Translations under genes and position numbers: made by a program | Source: an uncultured Oscillospiraceae bacterium | Lineage (GTDB): Bacteria; Bacillota; Clostridia; Oscillospirales; Oscillospiraceae | Assembly (NCBI GenBank): GCA_934589665.1 | Contig: CAKTOJ010000031.1 | Span: 1-17,289, forward strand | Length of the DNA stretch: 17,289 nucleotides | Reading direction: 5' to 3' | Notes under the pieces: model-generated | The model's database searches: none | What the model saw: only the letters and a program-made list of their open reading frames with translations | Told to the model about the DNA's origin: nothing | In this document: piece after piece, positions 1-6,142 of the stretch | Position numbering within the stretch: the stretch's first letter is position 1 | Layout: every line of letters starts with the position of its first letter

Positions 1-374
1 TAGATGTGCAGGCGCTTGAGGGAGTCCTTGGTGACGGTGTTGCGGGGCATCATGCCGCGGACCGCGACGCGCATCGCAAGCTCGGGCTTCTCCTGCATGA
101 GGATGCGGTACTTGGTCTCCTTGAGGCCGCCGACCCAGCCGGAGTGGGTGCGGTAGTACTTCTGCTCCATCTTGTTGCCGGTGAGAACGGCCTTGGAAGC
201 GTTGATGATGATGACGTTGTCGCCGCAATCGGCGTGCGGGGTGTAGGTGACCTTCAGCTTGCCGCGCAGCAGGTCGGCTGCGGCGACAGCGGTCTTGCCC
301 AGGGGCTTGCCGGCAGCGTCGATGACGTACCATTTACGCTCGATGTTGCCCTTGTTCGCCATAAAAGTGGACAT
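1..374 (-). CDS. rplM: 50S ribosomal protein L13 (5' part; continues beyond left edge)
   Basis: Large-subunit ribosomal protein L13, an early assembly protein. About 124 N-terminal residues are visible of the roughly 145 usual for the family. The reading frame has L13 hallmarks: ERKWYVIDA near residue 12, then LRGK, YTPHADCGDNVIIINA and LTGNK, followed by YYRTHSGWVGGLK. I chose the ATG at 374 because GGAGGA lies 9-10 bases upstream. An in-frame ATG at 383 sits directly on that Shine-Dalgarno sequence, and the one at 362 is further downstream. In most Firmicutes rpsI (S9) follows rplM, and it would lie outside the window to the left. Expression should come from the sigma-A promoter at 458-486 through a structured leader. 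The identification is secure; only the 3' end is missing. Confidence 0.96.
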   Translation of the reverse strand, partial: MSTFMANKGNIERKWYVIDAAGKPLGKTAVAAADLLRGKLKVTYTPHADCGDNVIIINASKAVLTGNKMEQKYYRTHSGWVGGLKETKYRILMQEKPELAMRVAVRGMMPRNTVTKDSLKRLHI

Positions 375-401
375 GGTGTTCATTCCTCCATTTGATCTAT
401 C

Positions 402-450
402 ATGTATGCTTTCGCTTTACATTTTATCTGTTCCTTGCTAAAATCGGAAC
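402..450 (-). promoter_or_regulatory. Structured 5' leader of rplM, candidate L13 autoregulatory leader
   Basis: Read on the minus strand, the rplM leader holds two hairpins in a row. The first is GTTCC (450-446) pairing with GGAAC (434-430). The second is ATGTA (422-418) pairing with TACAT (406-402), with an inner GC/GC step closing a GAAA tetraloop. Short structured leaders in front of rplM are known in low-GC Gram-positives (L13 leader), where they are proposed to let L13 repress its own mRNA. Position and architecture fit, but the match to the family model was not computed. Confidence 0.5.
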
Positions 451-457
451 AAAGCTA

Positions 458-486
458 TTTATAGCACGTCTGCGCGGGGAAGTCAA
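458..486 (-). promoter_or_regulatory. Sigma-A promoter of rplM
   Basis: On the minus strand TTGACT (486-481) is followed after exactly 17 bases by TATAAA (463-458). This is close to the housekeeping consensus. It would start transcription about 75-80 bases before the rplM ATG, so the leader hairpins would be included in the mRNA. Confidence 0.8.
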
Positions 487-606
487 CAGCAATTTAATTT
501 AGCGCAGACAATGCTTTTAAAATCTCTATTTTTCTTCGATTTGCTCTTGTTTTCTGAAATGGCAAATTGAAAATTCTGCTTGGATGTTCTGGAGGGATTC
601 CGTATT

Positions 607-1341
607 ATGCAGGAAATTCTGGGCCTTGTGCGCCGCTGTGTTGAGGATTATGACATGATCCAGGACGGCGAAACGGTCGCCGTCGGCGTTTCGGGCGGCA
701 AGGATTCGCTGCTCACGCTCGCGGCCCTTGCGCGGCTGAGCCGCTTTTACCCCAAGCGCTTCAAGGTTGCCGCCATGACGGTTGAAGCCGGCACGCCGGG
801 GATGAGCTTTGACGGTGTGGCGGACTACTGCCGCACGCTCGGTGTGGAGTATATCCGCACGCAGGTGCCGATTTACGACGTCGTATTCGTGGAGCGGAAG
901 GAGAAGAACCCCTGCTCGCTGTGTGCGAAGCTCCGCCGTGGGGCACTTTCGACCGCGATGAACGAGCACGGCATCAAAAAGATCGCTCTCGGCCACCACT
1001 ATGACGATGCGGTGGAGACAATGCTCATGAGCCTGATCTTTGAGGGACGGCTGGGCTGCTTTCAGCCGGTGACCTACCTCAGCCGCACGGATGTGACGCA
1101 GGTCCGCCCGCTGCTCTATGTCAAGGAACGGCAGGTCGTGAGCGCTGCGAAGCGGCTTGCTCTTCCTATTGTTGAAAATCCCTGCCCTGTCAACGGTGAA
1201 ACGCGGCGGCAGGAGATCAAGGAGCTGATCACCGAGCTTGAGGGCCGCTACCCTGATCTCAAGCAGAAGATCTTCGGCGCGATGCAGCGCTATCCGCTTT
1301 TTGGATGGGAGATCGAAAAAAACGCCGAAAATATCAAATGA
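607..1341 (+). CDS. TtcA-family tRNA thiolation PP-loop ATPase
   Basis: A 244-residue PP-loop ATP pyrophosphatase of the TtcA/TtuA superfamily. These proteins activate a tRNA base with ATP and insert sulfur, and TtcA itself makes 2-thiocytidine at position 32. The ATP-binding loop SGGKDS is at residues 29-34. A CxxC pair (C103, C106) and a third cysteine in NPCPVNGETR (C193) match the three cysteines that hold the [4Fe-4S] cluster in TtcA. GHHYDDAVET at 129-138 is the second conserved PP-loop-family segment. The start is the ATG at 607 with GGAGGG 10 bases upstream; an in-frame TTG at 580 has no comparable site. The protein is shorter than E. coli TtcA (about 310 aa), as is common for clostridial homologues, so the exact base modified is uncertain. 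It converges with bofA, 35 bases away. Confidence 0.85.
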   Translation: MQEILGLVRRCVEDYDMIQDGETVAVGVSGGKDSLLTLAALARLSRFYPKRFKVAAMTVEAGTPGMSFDGVADYCRTLGVEYIRTQVPIYDVVFVERKEKNPCSLCAKLRRGALSTAMNEHGIKKIALGHHYDDAVETMLMSLIFEGRLGCFQPVTYLSRTDVTQVRPLLYVKERQVVSAAKRLALPIVENPCPVNGETRRQEIKELITELEGRYPDLKQKIFGAMQRYPLFGWEIEKNAENIK

Positions 1342-1352
1342 TACCTTCGGCG
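1316..1352 (-). terminator. Rho-independent terminator of yaaL-bofA, inside the 3' end of the TtcA-like gene
   Basis: On the minus strand CGCCGAA (1352-1346) pairs with TTCGGCG (1329-1323). An inner TATC/GATA helix closes an ATTT loop. A run of seven T (1322-1316) follows. The U-tract exists only in the minus direction, so it serves bofA. The hairpin spans the stop codon of the converging TtcA-like gene. Confidence 0.75.
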
Positions 1353-1376
1353 CTGCTTCATATATAATATGTAAGG

Positions 1377-1643
1377 CTACACGAACAGCATTTGCAGCAG
1401 TACAAGCAGAATGAGGCCCGGTACGCCGAGGATGCCGACGGTGGCGGCATTGAAAAAGTTCAGCCCGAGCGGAAAGCCGGTGACCGGCGCGGTGAGGCCG
1501 AGCAGAAACAGCGCGAGGAAGCCCAGCGCCGTGTTGAGCAGCACCCTTGCCGCGAGTCGGAGCGGTGCGGCAAAAAGGCGCACGGCGGCGGTGAGCAGAA
1601 AAATGCACAGCACGCCGAGCGCGATTTTATCCTCTAAACCCAA
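1377..1643 (-). CDS. bofA: BofA-family pro-sigma-K processing inhibitor
   Basis: An 88-residue membrane protein with two or three hydrophobic segments. It ends in the family signature FFNAATVGILGVPGLILL followed by a short tail. In Bacillus, BofA sits in the outer forespore membrane (mother-cell side) and holds the SpoIVFB protease inactive until the forespore signals, so it gates sigma-K activation. Length matches the usual 85-90 residues. The start is taken as TTG at 1643, preceded by a GAGGGGG stretch about 8 bases upstream and overlapping the end of the DUF2508 gene by 10 bases, which implies translational coupling. No in-frame ATG lies nearby. Adjacency to yaaL, as in Bacillus (recR-yaaL-bofA), strongly supports the call. 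Confidence 0.85.
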   Translation of the reverse strand: MGLEDKIALGVLCIFLLTAAVRLFAAPLRLAARVLLNTALGFLALFLLGLTAPVTGFPLGLNFFNAATVGILGVPGLILLVLLQMLFV

Positions 1644-1900
1644 GTGACCGCCCCCTCTGTATACAGCTTTGCGGCGGCCACGCCGCCGCGCTCCTTGATG
1701 GCGCGCAGGAGATAATTGTAGCGCGATGAGATGGCGTTGATTTCATAGATGCAGGCGTCGACGAGGTCGGGCTCGACGGTGTTGTCGAAGCGCATATAGG
1801 CCTGCGCCAGAGCAAAGCGCGTGTCGCTCAACTCGGTGAAAAGAGATTGCAGCGCGGGATCGCGCGCGACGGAACGCTGTAAGATATTGACATTTCGCAT
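1634..1900 (-). CDS. yaaL: YaaL-family protein (DUF2508)
   Basis: A small soluble protein of 88 residues that matches the YaaL/DUF2508 family in length, in its helical character and in its conserved C-terminal stretch YNYLLRAIKE. The function is unknown. In Bacillus and many Clostridia it lies between recR and bofA. The start is ATG 1900, with GGGGAG 8 bases upstream; a much longer upstream extension of the same frame has no support. It overlaps bofA by 10 bases and is the first gene of this two-gene unit. A CATACTCT sequence 29 bases upstream resembles a sigma-E -10 element, but a good -35 is lacking. Confidence 0.8.
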   Translation of the reverse strand: MRNVNILQRSVARDPALQSLFTELSDTRFALAQAYMRFDNTVEPDLVDACIYEINAISSRYNYLLRAIKERGGVAAAKLYTEGAVTWV

Positions 1901-1974
1901 CAGCTTCACTCCCCTGAACAGTTTACGGAGAGTATGGACAAATATGCCAACAAATAAACCGGAGAGGAAGGAAA

Positions 1975-2439
1975 ATGATGGACGCGCATGAAGAATATAT
2001 GATGCAGGCGCTCGCGCTGGCGCGCGAGGCGGCGGCGGCGGGCGAGGTGCCGGTAGGCTGTGTGATCGTGCACGGCGGGGAGATCGTGGGGCGCGGACGC
2101 AACCGGCGCGAGGAGAAGGGAGCGACTGCGTCGCATGCCGAAATGGAGGCCATTGCAGCGGCAAATGCGGCTCTGCACTCTTGGCGGCTGGACGGCTGCA
2201 CGCTCTATGTCACGCTCGAGCCCTGCCCGATGTGCGCCGGAGCTATTCTCAACGCGCGCATCCCGCGTGTGTACTTCGGCGCGCGTGACCGAGTGATGGG
2301 TGCCTGCGGCGGAGTATTTAATTTGTATATGGAACAGTTCGCGGGCACGCCGGCGCTCGTCGGCGGTATCATGGAGGCGGAGTGCCGGACGGTGCTGGAG
2401 GCGTTTTTCCGGGACGTGCGAAAACAGAAACCTGAATAA
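1975..2439 (+). CDS. tadA: tRNA adenosine(34) deaminase TadA
   Basis: Zinc deaminase that converts A34 to inosine in the wobble position of tRNA-Arg(ACG). The 154-residue protein has the cytidine/deoxycytidylate deaminase-fold active site: HAEM at residues 54-57 (H54 ligand, E56 proton shuttle) and PCPMC at 83-87 (C84 and C87 ligands). VPVGCV near residue 25 and the later FGARD and NLYMEQF-like segments are also typical. The start is ATG 1975, with a run of GGAGAGGAAGG just upstream; ATG 1978 is an equally possible neighbour. Its leader region is shared with the divergent yaaL-bofA pair. In Bacillus tadA also lies close upstream of dnaX-recR-yaaL-bofA, so this looks like a rearranged remnant of that neighbourhood. 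Confidence 0.93.
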   Translation: MMDAHEEYMMQALALAREAAAAGEVPVGCVIVHGGEIVGRGRNRREEKGATASHAEMEAIAAANAALHSWRLDGCTLYVTLEPCPMCAGAILNARIPRVYFGARDRVMGACGGVFNLYMEQFAGTPALVGGIMEAECRTVLEAFFRDVRKQKPE

Positions 2440-2448
2440 AAAGATGTG

Positions 2449-2487
2449 GAGGCGCTTATCTGGATGGGATAAGCGCCTCTGCTTTTG
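2449..2487 (+). terminator. Terminator after tadA
   Basis: A perfect 12-bp inverted repeat GAGGCGCTTATC / GATAAGCGCCTC (2449-2460 and 2468-2479) begins 9 bases after the tadA stop codon. It is followed by TGCTTTTGG. The stem is very stable but the T-run is short. Confidence 0.7.
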
Positions 2488-2727
2488 GCTGATTTGCAGA
2501 GGAAAAGGAATAATTATGCCGCTGCATTCCCGCGCAGACCGCTGTTTCGTCAATCTGCCCGATGCAGATGGCCTTTTTCGGAATATTTTGTCTAATACGT
2601 AAAACGAATTTTTATTCAAGCGATATTCGCTGTTTTGTCGTAAAAACACACTGTTTCGAGAAAAGATTCAAATTTTTGTATTTGTGCTGTGCGTAATACG
2701 ATGGTTTTTCTGCCATGGATTCTTCTG
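2488..2727. other. AT-richer intergenic stretch without a recognisable gene
   Basis: Between the tadA terminator and the creatininase-family promoter I see no credible coding sequence; the short frames present lack ribosome sites and family motifs. Base composition is clearly more AT-rich than in the genes around it. A small inverted repeat AGCGA-TAT-TCGCT (2619-2631) and several A- and T-runs lie here and could be regulator contacts, but nothing decisive is visible. Confidence 0.5.
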
Positions 2728-2756
2728 TTGACACAGATTCGTTTGCGGACTATAAT
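2728..2756 (+). promoter_or_regulatory. Perfect-consensus sigma-A promoter of the hydrolase-antiporter operon
   Basis: TTGACA (2728-2733), a 17-base spacer, then TATAAT (2751-2756): both hexamers match the housekeeping consensus exactly. Predicted start of transcription is near 2763, giving a leader of about 45 bases that ends in AAAGGAG, 8 bases before the ATG. Confidence 0.9.
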
Positions 2757-2808
2757 ATGCACCAGTTTCCAAAACGCATGTTTAACCACTTTTAAAGGAG
2801 ATTTACGT

Positions 2809-3639
2809 ATGTCTATGCAAGATTGGGAAGTGCTGTATCAGGTCAAGGGGCCGAAGTGCCTGCTGGAAATGACCGCAGCGGAGCTGAAAGAAGCCATGAA
2901 AGACACGGACACAGTGATCCTGTCCTTCGGTGCGCTGGAAAATCACGGCGCGCATCTGCCTCTGGGGGCAGACTGGTTTCAGGCCAACGTCCTGATCCGA
3001 CGAGTCTACGAAGAGTTGGCCGCGCTGGGACACAAGTCCATTCCCGGCTTCCCTGTCCCCTTCGGAACGCAGACCAACCAGTTTGAACGACAGGGCGCAA
3101 ATCTCTTTGGCAATGTTTACCTCAATGAAAAGACATTCATTGATATGGCGGAGGACCTGATCCTGCACCTGCACGAGCAGGGCTTTGAGCGCTTTGTCCT
3201 GTGCCTCAACCATTCCGAGAACCACTCCGCGCTGAACGTTGTGGCCAAGGATCTGGCCAACCGCTTCGGCATCCGCAGTGTGGTGGCCGACTGGGTTCCG
3301 CCGCATAACGATTTCTGGCCGACGGTTCTCAAGAACGCCGAGCATCAGGGCCACGGCGGCGAGGACGAGACGGCCTGCGTGATGGCGGCCGTGCCGGAGC
3401 TGGTGCATCTTGAGGATGCAAAGGCCTACTATGCGCCCGAGGATGCAAAGCCCGTGAAGATGGGCGGCCTGTATTATTACGGCGGCAGCGTTGGCGTATT
3501 CATGCCGGTGCCTGCCTATGCCGACAACAGCCCCGGCTATATCGGCGATCCCGCCGATGCCACCGCCGAGGAGGGCGTGCTGTGCTATGACGCTTACGCC
3601 AAGTGGATCGCACAGGTGGCGGACAAGTACCTGTTCTGA
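2809..3639 (+). CDS. Creatininase-family metal-dependent amidohydrolase
   Basis: A 276-residue cytoplasmic hydrolase of the creatininase family, which opens cyclic amides or amide bonds with two metal ions. The ligands of Pseudomonas creatininase can be traced: E44 and H46 in GALENHG, D55 in PLGAD, and H135 and E137 in NHSEN. H182 and E187 in the later GHGGEDET segment line up with the catalytic His and Glu. Two tryptophans (W162, W170) sit where creatininase has substrate-lid tryptophans. The HxEN form is closer to true creatininase than to the HGGN form of mycofactocin-type MftE proteins, but substrate cannot be assigned from this. ATG 2809 is chosen for AAAGGAG 8 bases upstream; the frame is open further upstream, through the promoter. 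The NhaC-family gene follows after 21 bases, so uptake and hydrolysis are probably co-expressed. Confidence 0.85.
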   Translation: MSMQDWEVLYQVKGPKCLLEMTAAELKEAMKDTDTVILSFGALENHGAHLPLGADWFQANVLIRRVYEELAALGHKSIPGFPVPFGTQTNQFERQGANLFGNVYLNEKTFIDMAEDLILHLHEQGFERFVLCLNHSENHSALNVVAKDLANRFGIRSVVADWVPPHNDFWPTVLKNAEHQGHGGEDETACVMAAVPELVHLEDAKAYYAPEDAKPVKMGGLYYYGGSVGVFMPVPAYADNSPGYIGDPADATAEEGVLCYDAYAKWIAQVADKYLF

Positions 3640-3660
3640 GAAAAATAAGGAGAGAAAATC

Positions 3661-5094
3661 ATGTTTCAGAAAGAAAATAAAGATATGCCCTTTGGCTGGG
3701 CTGTATTCTGTTTGGGATTCCTGTTTGTTTCCATGATCGGCTCGGTGGTGTTCAAAATGAACATTCCCACCCACATTAACCTGCTGGCCTCCATTTCCAT
3801 CACGCTGCTGGTGGCATGGCTGAACGGAAAGCCATGGTCAGAGCTGGAGCAGGCCATTGAGTACGGCGGTAAGATCTGCATTTCCCCCACCGTTATCATG
3901 ATGCTCGTCGGTGTGCTGATCGCCTCGTGGATCGCCAGCGGCACCGTCCCCACCATCATTTACTGGGGCCTGAAGCTCATCAATCCGGCGCTCTTTCTGG
4001 TGACGGCGAGTCTGCTGTGCGCCATCGTCGCCATCGCCATCGGCTCTTCCTGGTCCACGGCCGGCACGGTCGGCGTGGCCCTGATGGGCATTGGCATGGG
4101 CCTTGGCATCAACCCCGCCATGACGGCTGGCGCGATCCTGTCCGGCTCCTATCTGGGCGATAAGATGTCCCCCATGTCCGACACCACGAACCTTGCTCCC
4201 GCCGTTGCGGAGGCTGACCTGTTCGACCATATCCGCTCCATGATGTTCACCACCGGCCCGGCCTTTGTGATCAGCCTCGTGATCTATGGCATTCTTGGCA
4301 TGCAGTATAATTCCGGCAGTGTGGATAATGAGATCGTCACGGAGATCCTCAACGCGATTCAGGCAAACTTCAACATGAACCTTCTGGTGATTCTGCCCCC
4401 TGTGGTGGTCATTGTCATGGCCGTCAAGAAGTGCCCCTCCATTCCAACACTGGTCGTCTCCGCCGCGACCGCATCCGTCATCGCCATCGTCATTCAGGGC
4501 GTCGGCTTCGCCGAGATCCTTGGTATTCTCAAGAACGGCTTTTCCATTGATACCGGCCTTGCCGATTTCGACCGGCTTGTGAACCGCGGCGGCCTCGGCT
4601 CCATGCTGGACACGGCGGCCCTCGGCCTGCTGGGTATGCTCTACGGCGCCATTATGGATAAGACCGGCATGCTCACCACGATCCTCTCGCACATGAAGAA
4701 GCTTACGAGCAGTGTCGGCAGCCTCATCACTATCGTCATTCTTGCCAATATCATCCTGCTGGCTACCACCGCCAGCCAGACGCTCGCCATCGTTGTCGGC
4801 GGCCGTATGTTCATCTCCGAGTTCCGCAAGAAGCATTTGCTTCCACAGGTGCTCTCCCGCACGCTGGAGGATTCCGGCACGATCATTTCCCCGCTGATCC
4901 CCTGGAGCCTGTGCGGCGTCTACATGTCCGAGACGCTGGGCGTCCCCACCGCCAGCTATCTGCCCTTCGCGTTCTTCTGCTGGCTGTGTCCCATCATCGC
5001 CATCCTCTATGGCTTCACGGGCAAGTTTGTCTGGAAGACCGGCGAGATCAAGAGCCAGCGCACCTACGAGGACGAGGTCGCTGCGGCCAAGTAA
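3661..5094 (+). CDS. NhaC-family Na+/H+ antiporter-type transporter
   Basis: A 477-residue integral membrane protein with about 11-12 hydrophobic helices. The NhaC/ArsB-like signature GSYLGDKMSPMSDTTNLAP is at residues 162-180. A second re-entrant-like stretch (LATTASQTLAIVVGGRMF, around residue 370) and the late EDSGTIISPLIPWSLCG segment are also typical. The family includes Na+/H+ antiporters and substrate exchangers such as MleN (malate/Na+-lactate). GGAGAG lies 9 bases before ATG 3661. The gene is 21 bases downstream of the creatininase-family hydrolase and shares its promoter, so it may move the substrate or product of that enzyme rather than serve only pH or Na+ balance; that is inference. 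The reading frame is intact and of usual length. Confidence 0.88.
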   Translation: MFQKENKDMPFGWAVFCLGFLFVSMIGSVVFKMNIPTHINLLASISITLLVAWLNGKPWSELEQAIEYGGKICISPTVIMMLVGVLIASWIASGTVPTIIYWGLKLINPALFLVTASLLCAIVAIAIGSSWSTAGTVGVALMGIGMGLGINPAMTAGAILSGSYLGDKMSPMSDTTNLAPAVAEADLFDHIRSMMFTTGPAFVISLVIYGILGMQYNSGSVDNEIVTEILNAIQANFNMNLLVILPPVVVIVMAVKKCPSIPTLVVSAATASVIAIVIQGVGFAEILGILKNGFSIDTGLADFDRLVNRGGLGSMLDTAALGLLGMLYGAIMDKTGMLTTILSHMKKLTSSVGSLITIVILANIILLATTASQTLAIVVGGRMFISEFRKKHLLPQVLSRTLEDSGTIISPLIPWSLCGVYMSETLGVPTASYLPFAFFCWLCPIIAILYGFTGKFVWKTGEIKSQRTYEDEVAAAK

Positions 5095-5104
5095 AGATCC
5101 CAAC

Positions 5105-5146
5105 TCCGCCGTCTGCCGTATTGGCAGGCGGCGGAATTTTGTATTT
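5105..5146 (+). terminator. Terminator of the hydrolase-antiporter operon
   Basis: TCCGCCGTCTGCC (5105-5117) pairs with GGCAGGCGGCGGA (5123-5135) over 13 bp with one G-U pair. The loop is GTATT, and ATTTTGTATTT follows. It starts 10 bases after the antiporter stop codon. Confidence 0.85.
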
Positions 5147-5187
5147 GAGGAGCAGATTTAATACTTTTGTAACAACTGGCCCGAACT

Positions 5188-5216
5188 TTGTTAAAACTCA
5201 GCCATTATCTTAATAC
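5188..5216 (+). promoter_or_regulatory. Candidate promoter in front of a non-coding stretch
   Basis: TTGTTA (5188-5193), a 17-base spacer, then TAATAC (5211-5216). It lies downstream of the operon terminator and has no open reading frame after it, only the terminator hairpin at 5261-5303. Confidence 0.5.
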
Positions 5217-5222
5217 TTGCAA

Positions 5223-5303
5223 GAGACAATAGCTTCTTTTCATCCAATCTTCCAATCAATAGGAAAAACGGCTGCGTAAGCAGCCGTTTTTCCTGTTTTT
5301 TAT
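5223..5303 (+). ncRNA. Candidate small RNA of about 80 nt
   Basis: The promoter at 5188-5216 would start a transcript near 5223. That transcript has no start codon with a ribosome site and ends about 80 bases later at a perfect intrinsic terminator (5261-5303). An isolated promoter-terminator pair between two genes is the usual layout of a bacterial small RNA. The 5' 38 nt are unstructured and pyrimidine-rich (CTTCTTTTCATCC), which could be a base-pairing seed. I recognise no known RNA family. The alternative is that the hairpin only serves the converging membrane-protein gene. Confidence 0.4.
5261..5303. terminator. Bidirectional intrinsic terminator
   Basis: AGGAAAAACGGCTGC (5261-5275) and GCAGCCGTTTTTCCT (5280-5294) form a perfect 15-bp stem with a GTAA loop. 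GTTTTTTATATTT follows on the plus strand. On the minus strand the TTTTTCC arm acts as U-tract after the CGGCTGC/GCAGCCG core, so the hairpin can also end the membrane-protein transcript that stops at 5311. Confidence 0.85.
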
Positions 5304-5310
5304 ATTTGCT

Positions 5311-6051
5311 TTATCCCTCGAAGTCGCCGGCGGCCTCTAAAAAAGCGATGAGCAGCAGCGCTGCGCCCAGAAAGGCGGCAAGCAGGTCAAGCCGGCGGGA
5401 GAGAACCGCGTCCACGCAGCCGCCCGATACAAGCGTGAGCGCTGTATGTGCGCATAGAGAGAAGCTGCGCGGCGAGCCGCTGTGGAAGGCAAAGGCGGCA
5501 AGATAGAGCGAAGCAAGGCACAGGGCAGCGACGGCCAGCAGCAGAACGTAGAAGTGCAGCAGAACGCTGTCGCGCGCGTTAGAGCGGTAGGTGACGATCA
5601 GCTGCACCACAAGATAGCAGGTCGGGAGCAGCAGGGCCACAGGTGCAAACGCGCCCTCGCGCCGCTGGGCGATGAGGACATAAAGCAATGCTGCGCCAGA
5701 GCAGGCAAGAAACACCGCGAGGAGCAGATCGACCGCTGACCGTCCGCCCGTGACGAGCGCCAGCGCCGCGGCGGCAAGGAGCAGGAACGCACTGAGCACG
5801 GCGGCGGTGAGCGTGAGTTGGCCGTCGAAGCGGAAGATGGAGCCGAAATCGCCGGTCACGGTCTCTCGCGCGGGCAGGCCGTGCGCCGTGAGAGCGAAGA
5901 GCAGTACAGCGGTGGCCAGTACGGCGGCAAAGCATGGAAAGCCGCCGGTGGGGAGACCGTCCGCGTCGAGCGCGTTTTTCCATTCAAAGTACCGTGCGGT
6001 AGGCGCCGCGAGCAGAAAGATGACTGTCAGAAGCCGGTCGGAGGTTCGCAT
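5311..6051 (-). CDS. Polytopic membrane protein of unknown function
   Basis: A 246-residue very hydrophobic protein, rich in Ala and Leu. About eight membrane segments can be placed, near residues 7-21, 38-58, 78-100, 104-127, 135-154, 163-189, 196-214 and 222-241, with short loops between them. I recognise no transporter signature, catalytic motif or binding domain. The start is ATG 6051 with AAAGGA about 11 bases upstream. It has its own sigma-A-type promoter and terminator, so it is a single-gene unit. It diverges from spoIID but the opposite promoter is of another sigma class, so a shared sporulation role is not implied. The frame is intact and its composition matches neighbours. Confidence 0.7.
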   Translation of the reverse strand: MRTSDRLLTVIFLLAAPTARYFEWKNALDADGLPTGGFPCFAAVLATAVLLFALTAHGLPARETVTGDFGSIFRFDGQLTLTAAVLSAFLLLAAAALALVTGGRSAVDLLLAVFLACSGAALLYVLIAQRREGAFAPVALLLPTCYLVVQLIVTYRSNARDSVLLHFYVLLLAVAALCLASLYLAAFAFHSGSPRSFSLCAHTALTLVSGGCVDAVLSRRLDLLAAFLGAALLLIAFLEAAGDFEG

Positions 6052-6092
6052 GGGTGGATCGTCCTTTCCGTTTGCAGAATCGATTTTCTGCT

Positions 6093-6121
6093 ATTGTAGC
6101 ATGGGGCGGGCGGTTTGTCCA
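6093..6121 (-). promoter_or_regulatory. Sigma-A promoter of the membrane-protein gene
   Basis: On the minus strand TGGACA (6121-6116) is followed after 17 bases by TACAAT (6098-6093), with TGC directly before the -10 (extended -10). The start point would lie about 35 bases before the ATG at 6051. Confidence 0.8.
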
Positions 6122-6142
6122 CGGCAAATCGCGCTGTGCCGG

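Noticed and set aside
526..1608. Long minus-strand reading frame opposite the TtcA-like gene
   Set aside because: It is the antisense shadow of a clear PP-loop gene in GC-rich DNA, is His/Arg-rich without motifs, and overlaps bofA.
2619..2631. Inverted repeat AGCGA-TAT-TCGCT as an operator of the hydrolase operon
   Set aside because: Only five base pairs per arm and nearly 100 bases upstream of the promoter; too short to call.
1906..2649. Minus-strand frame opposite tadA
   Set aside because: Runs across the tadA terminator and opposite the zinc motifs of a certain gene; no credible start.
2803..3774. Long minus-strand reading frame opposite the creatininase-family gene
   Set aside because: The plus strand has all active-site motifs, a promoter and ribosome site; the antisense frame has none.
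3838..5103. 421-codon minus-strand frame opposite the NhaC-family gene
   Set aside because: Gly/Asp/His-rich composition typical of the complement of a membrane-protein gene; no ribosome site or family feature.
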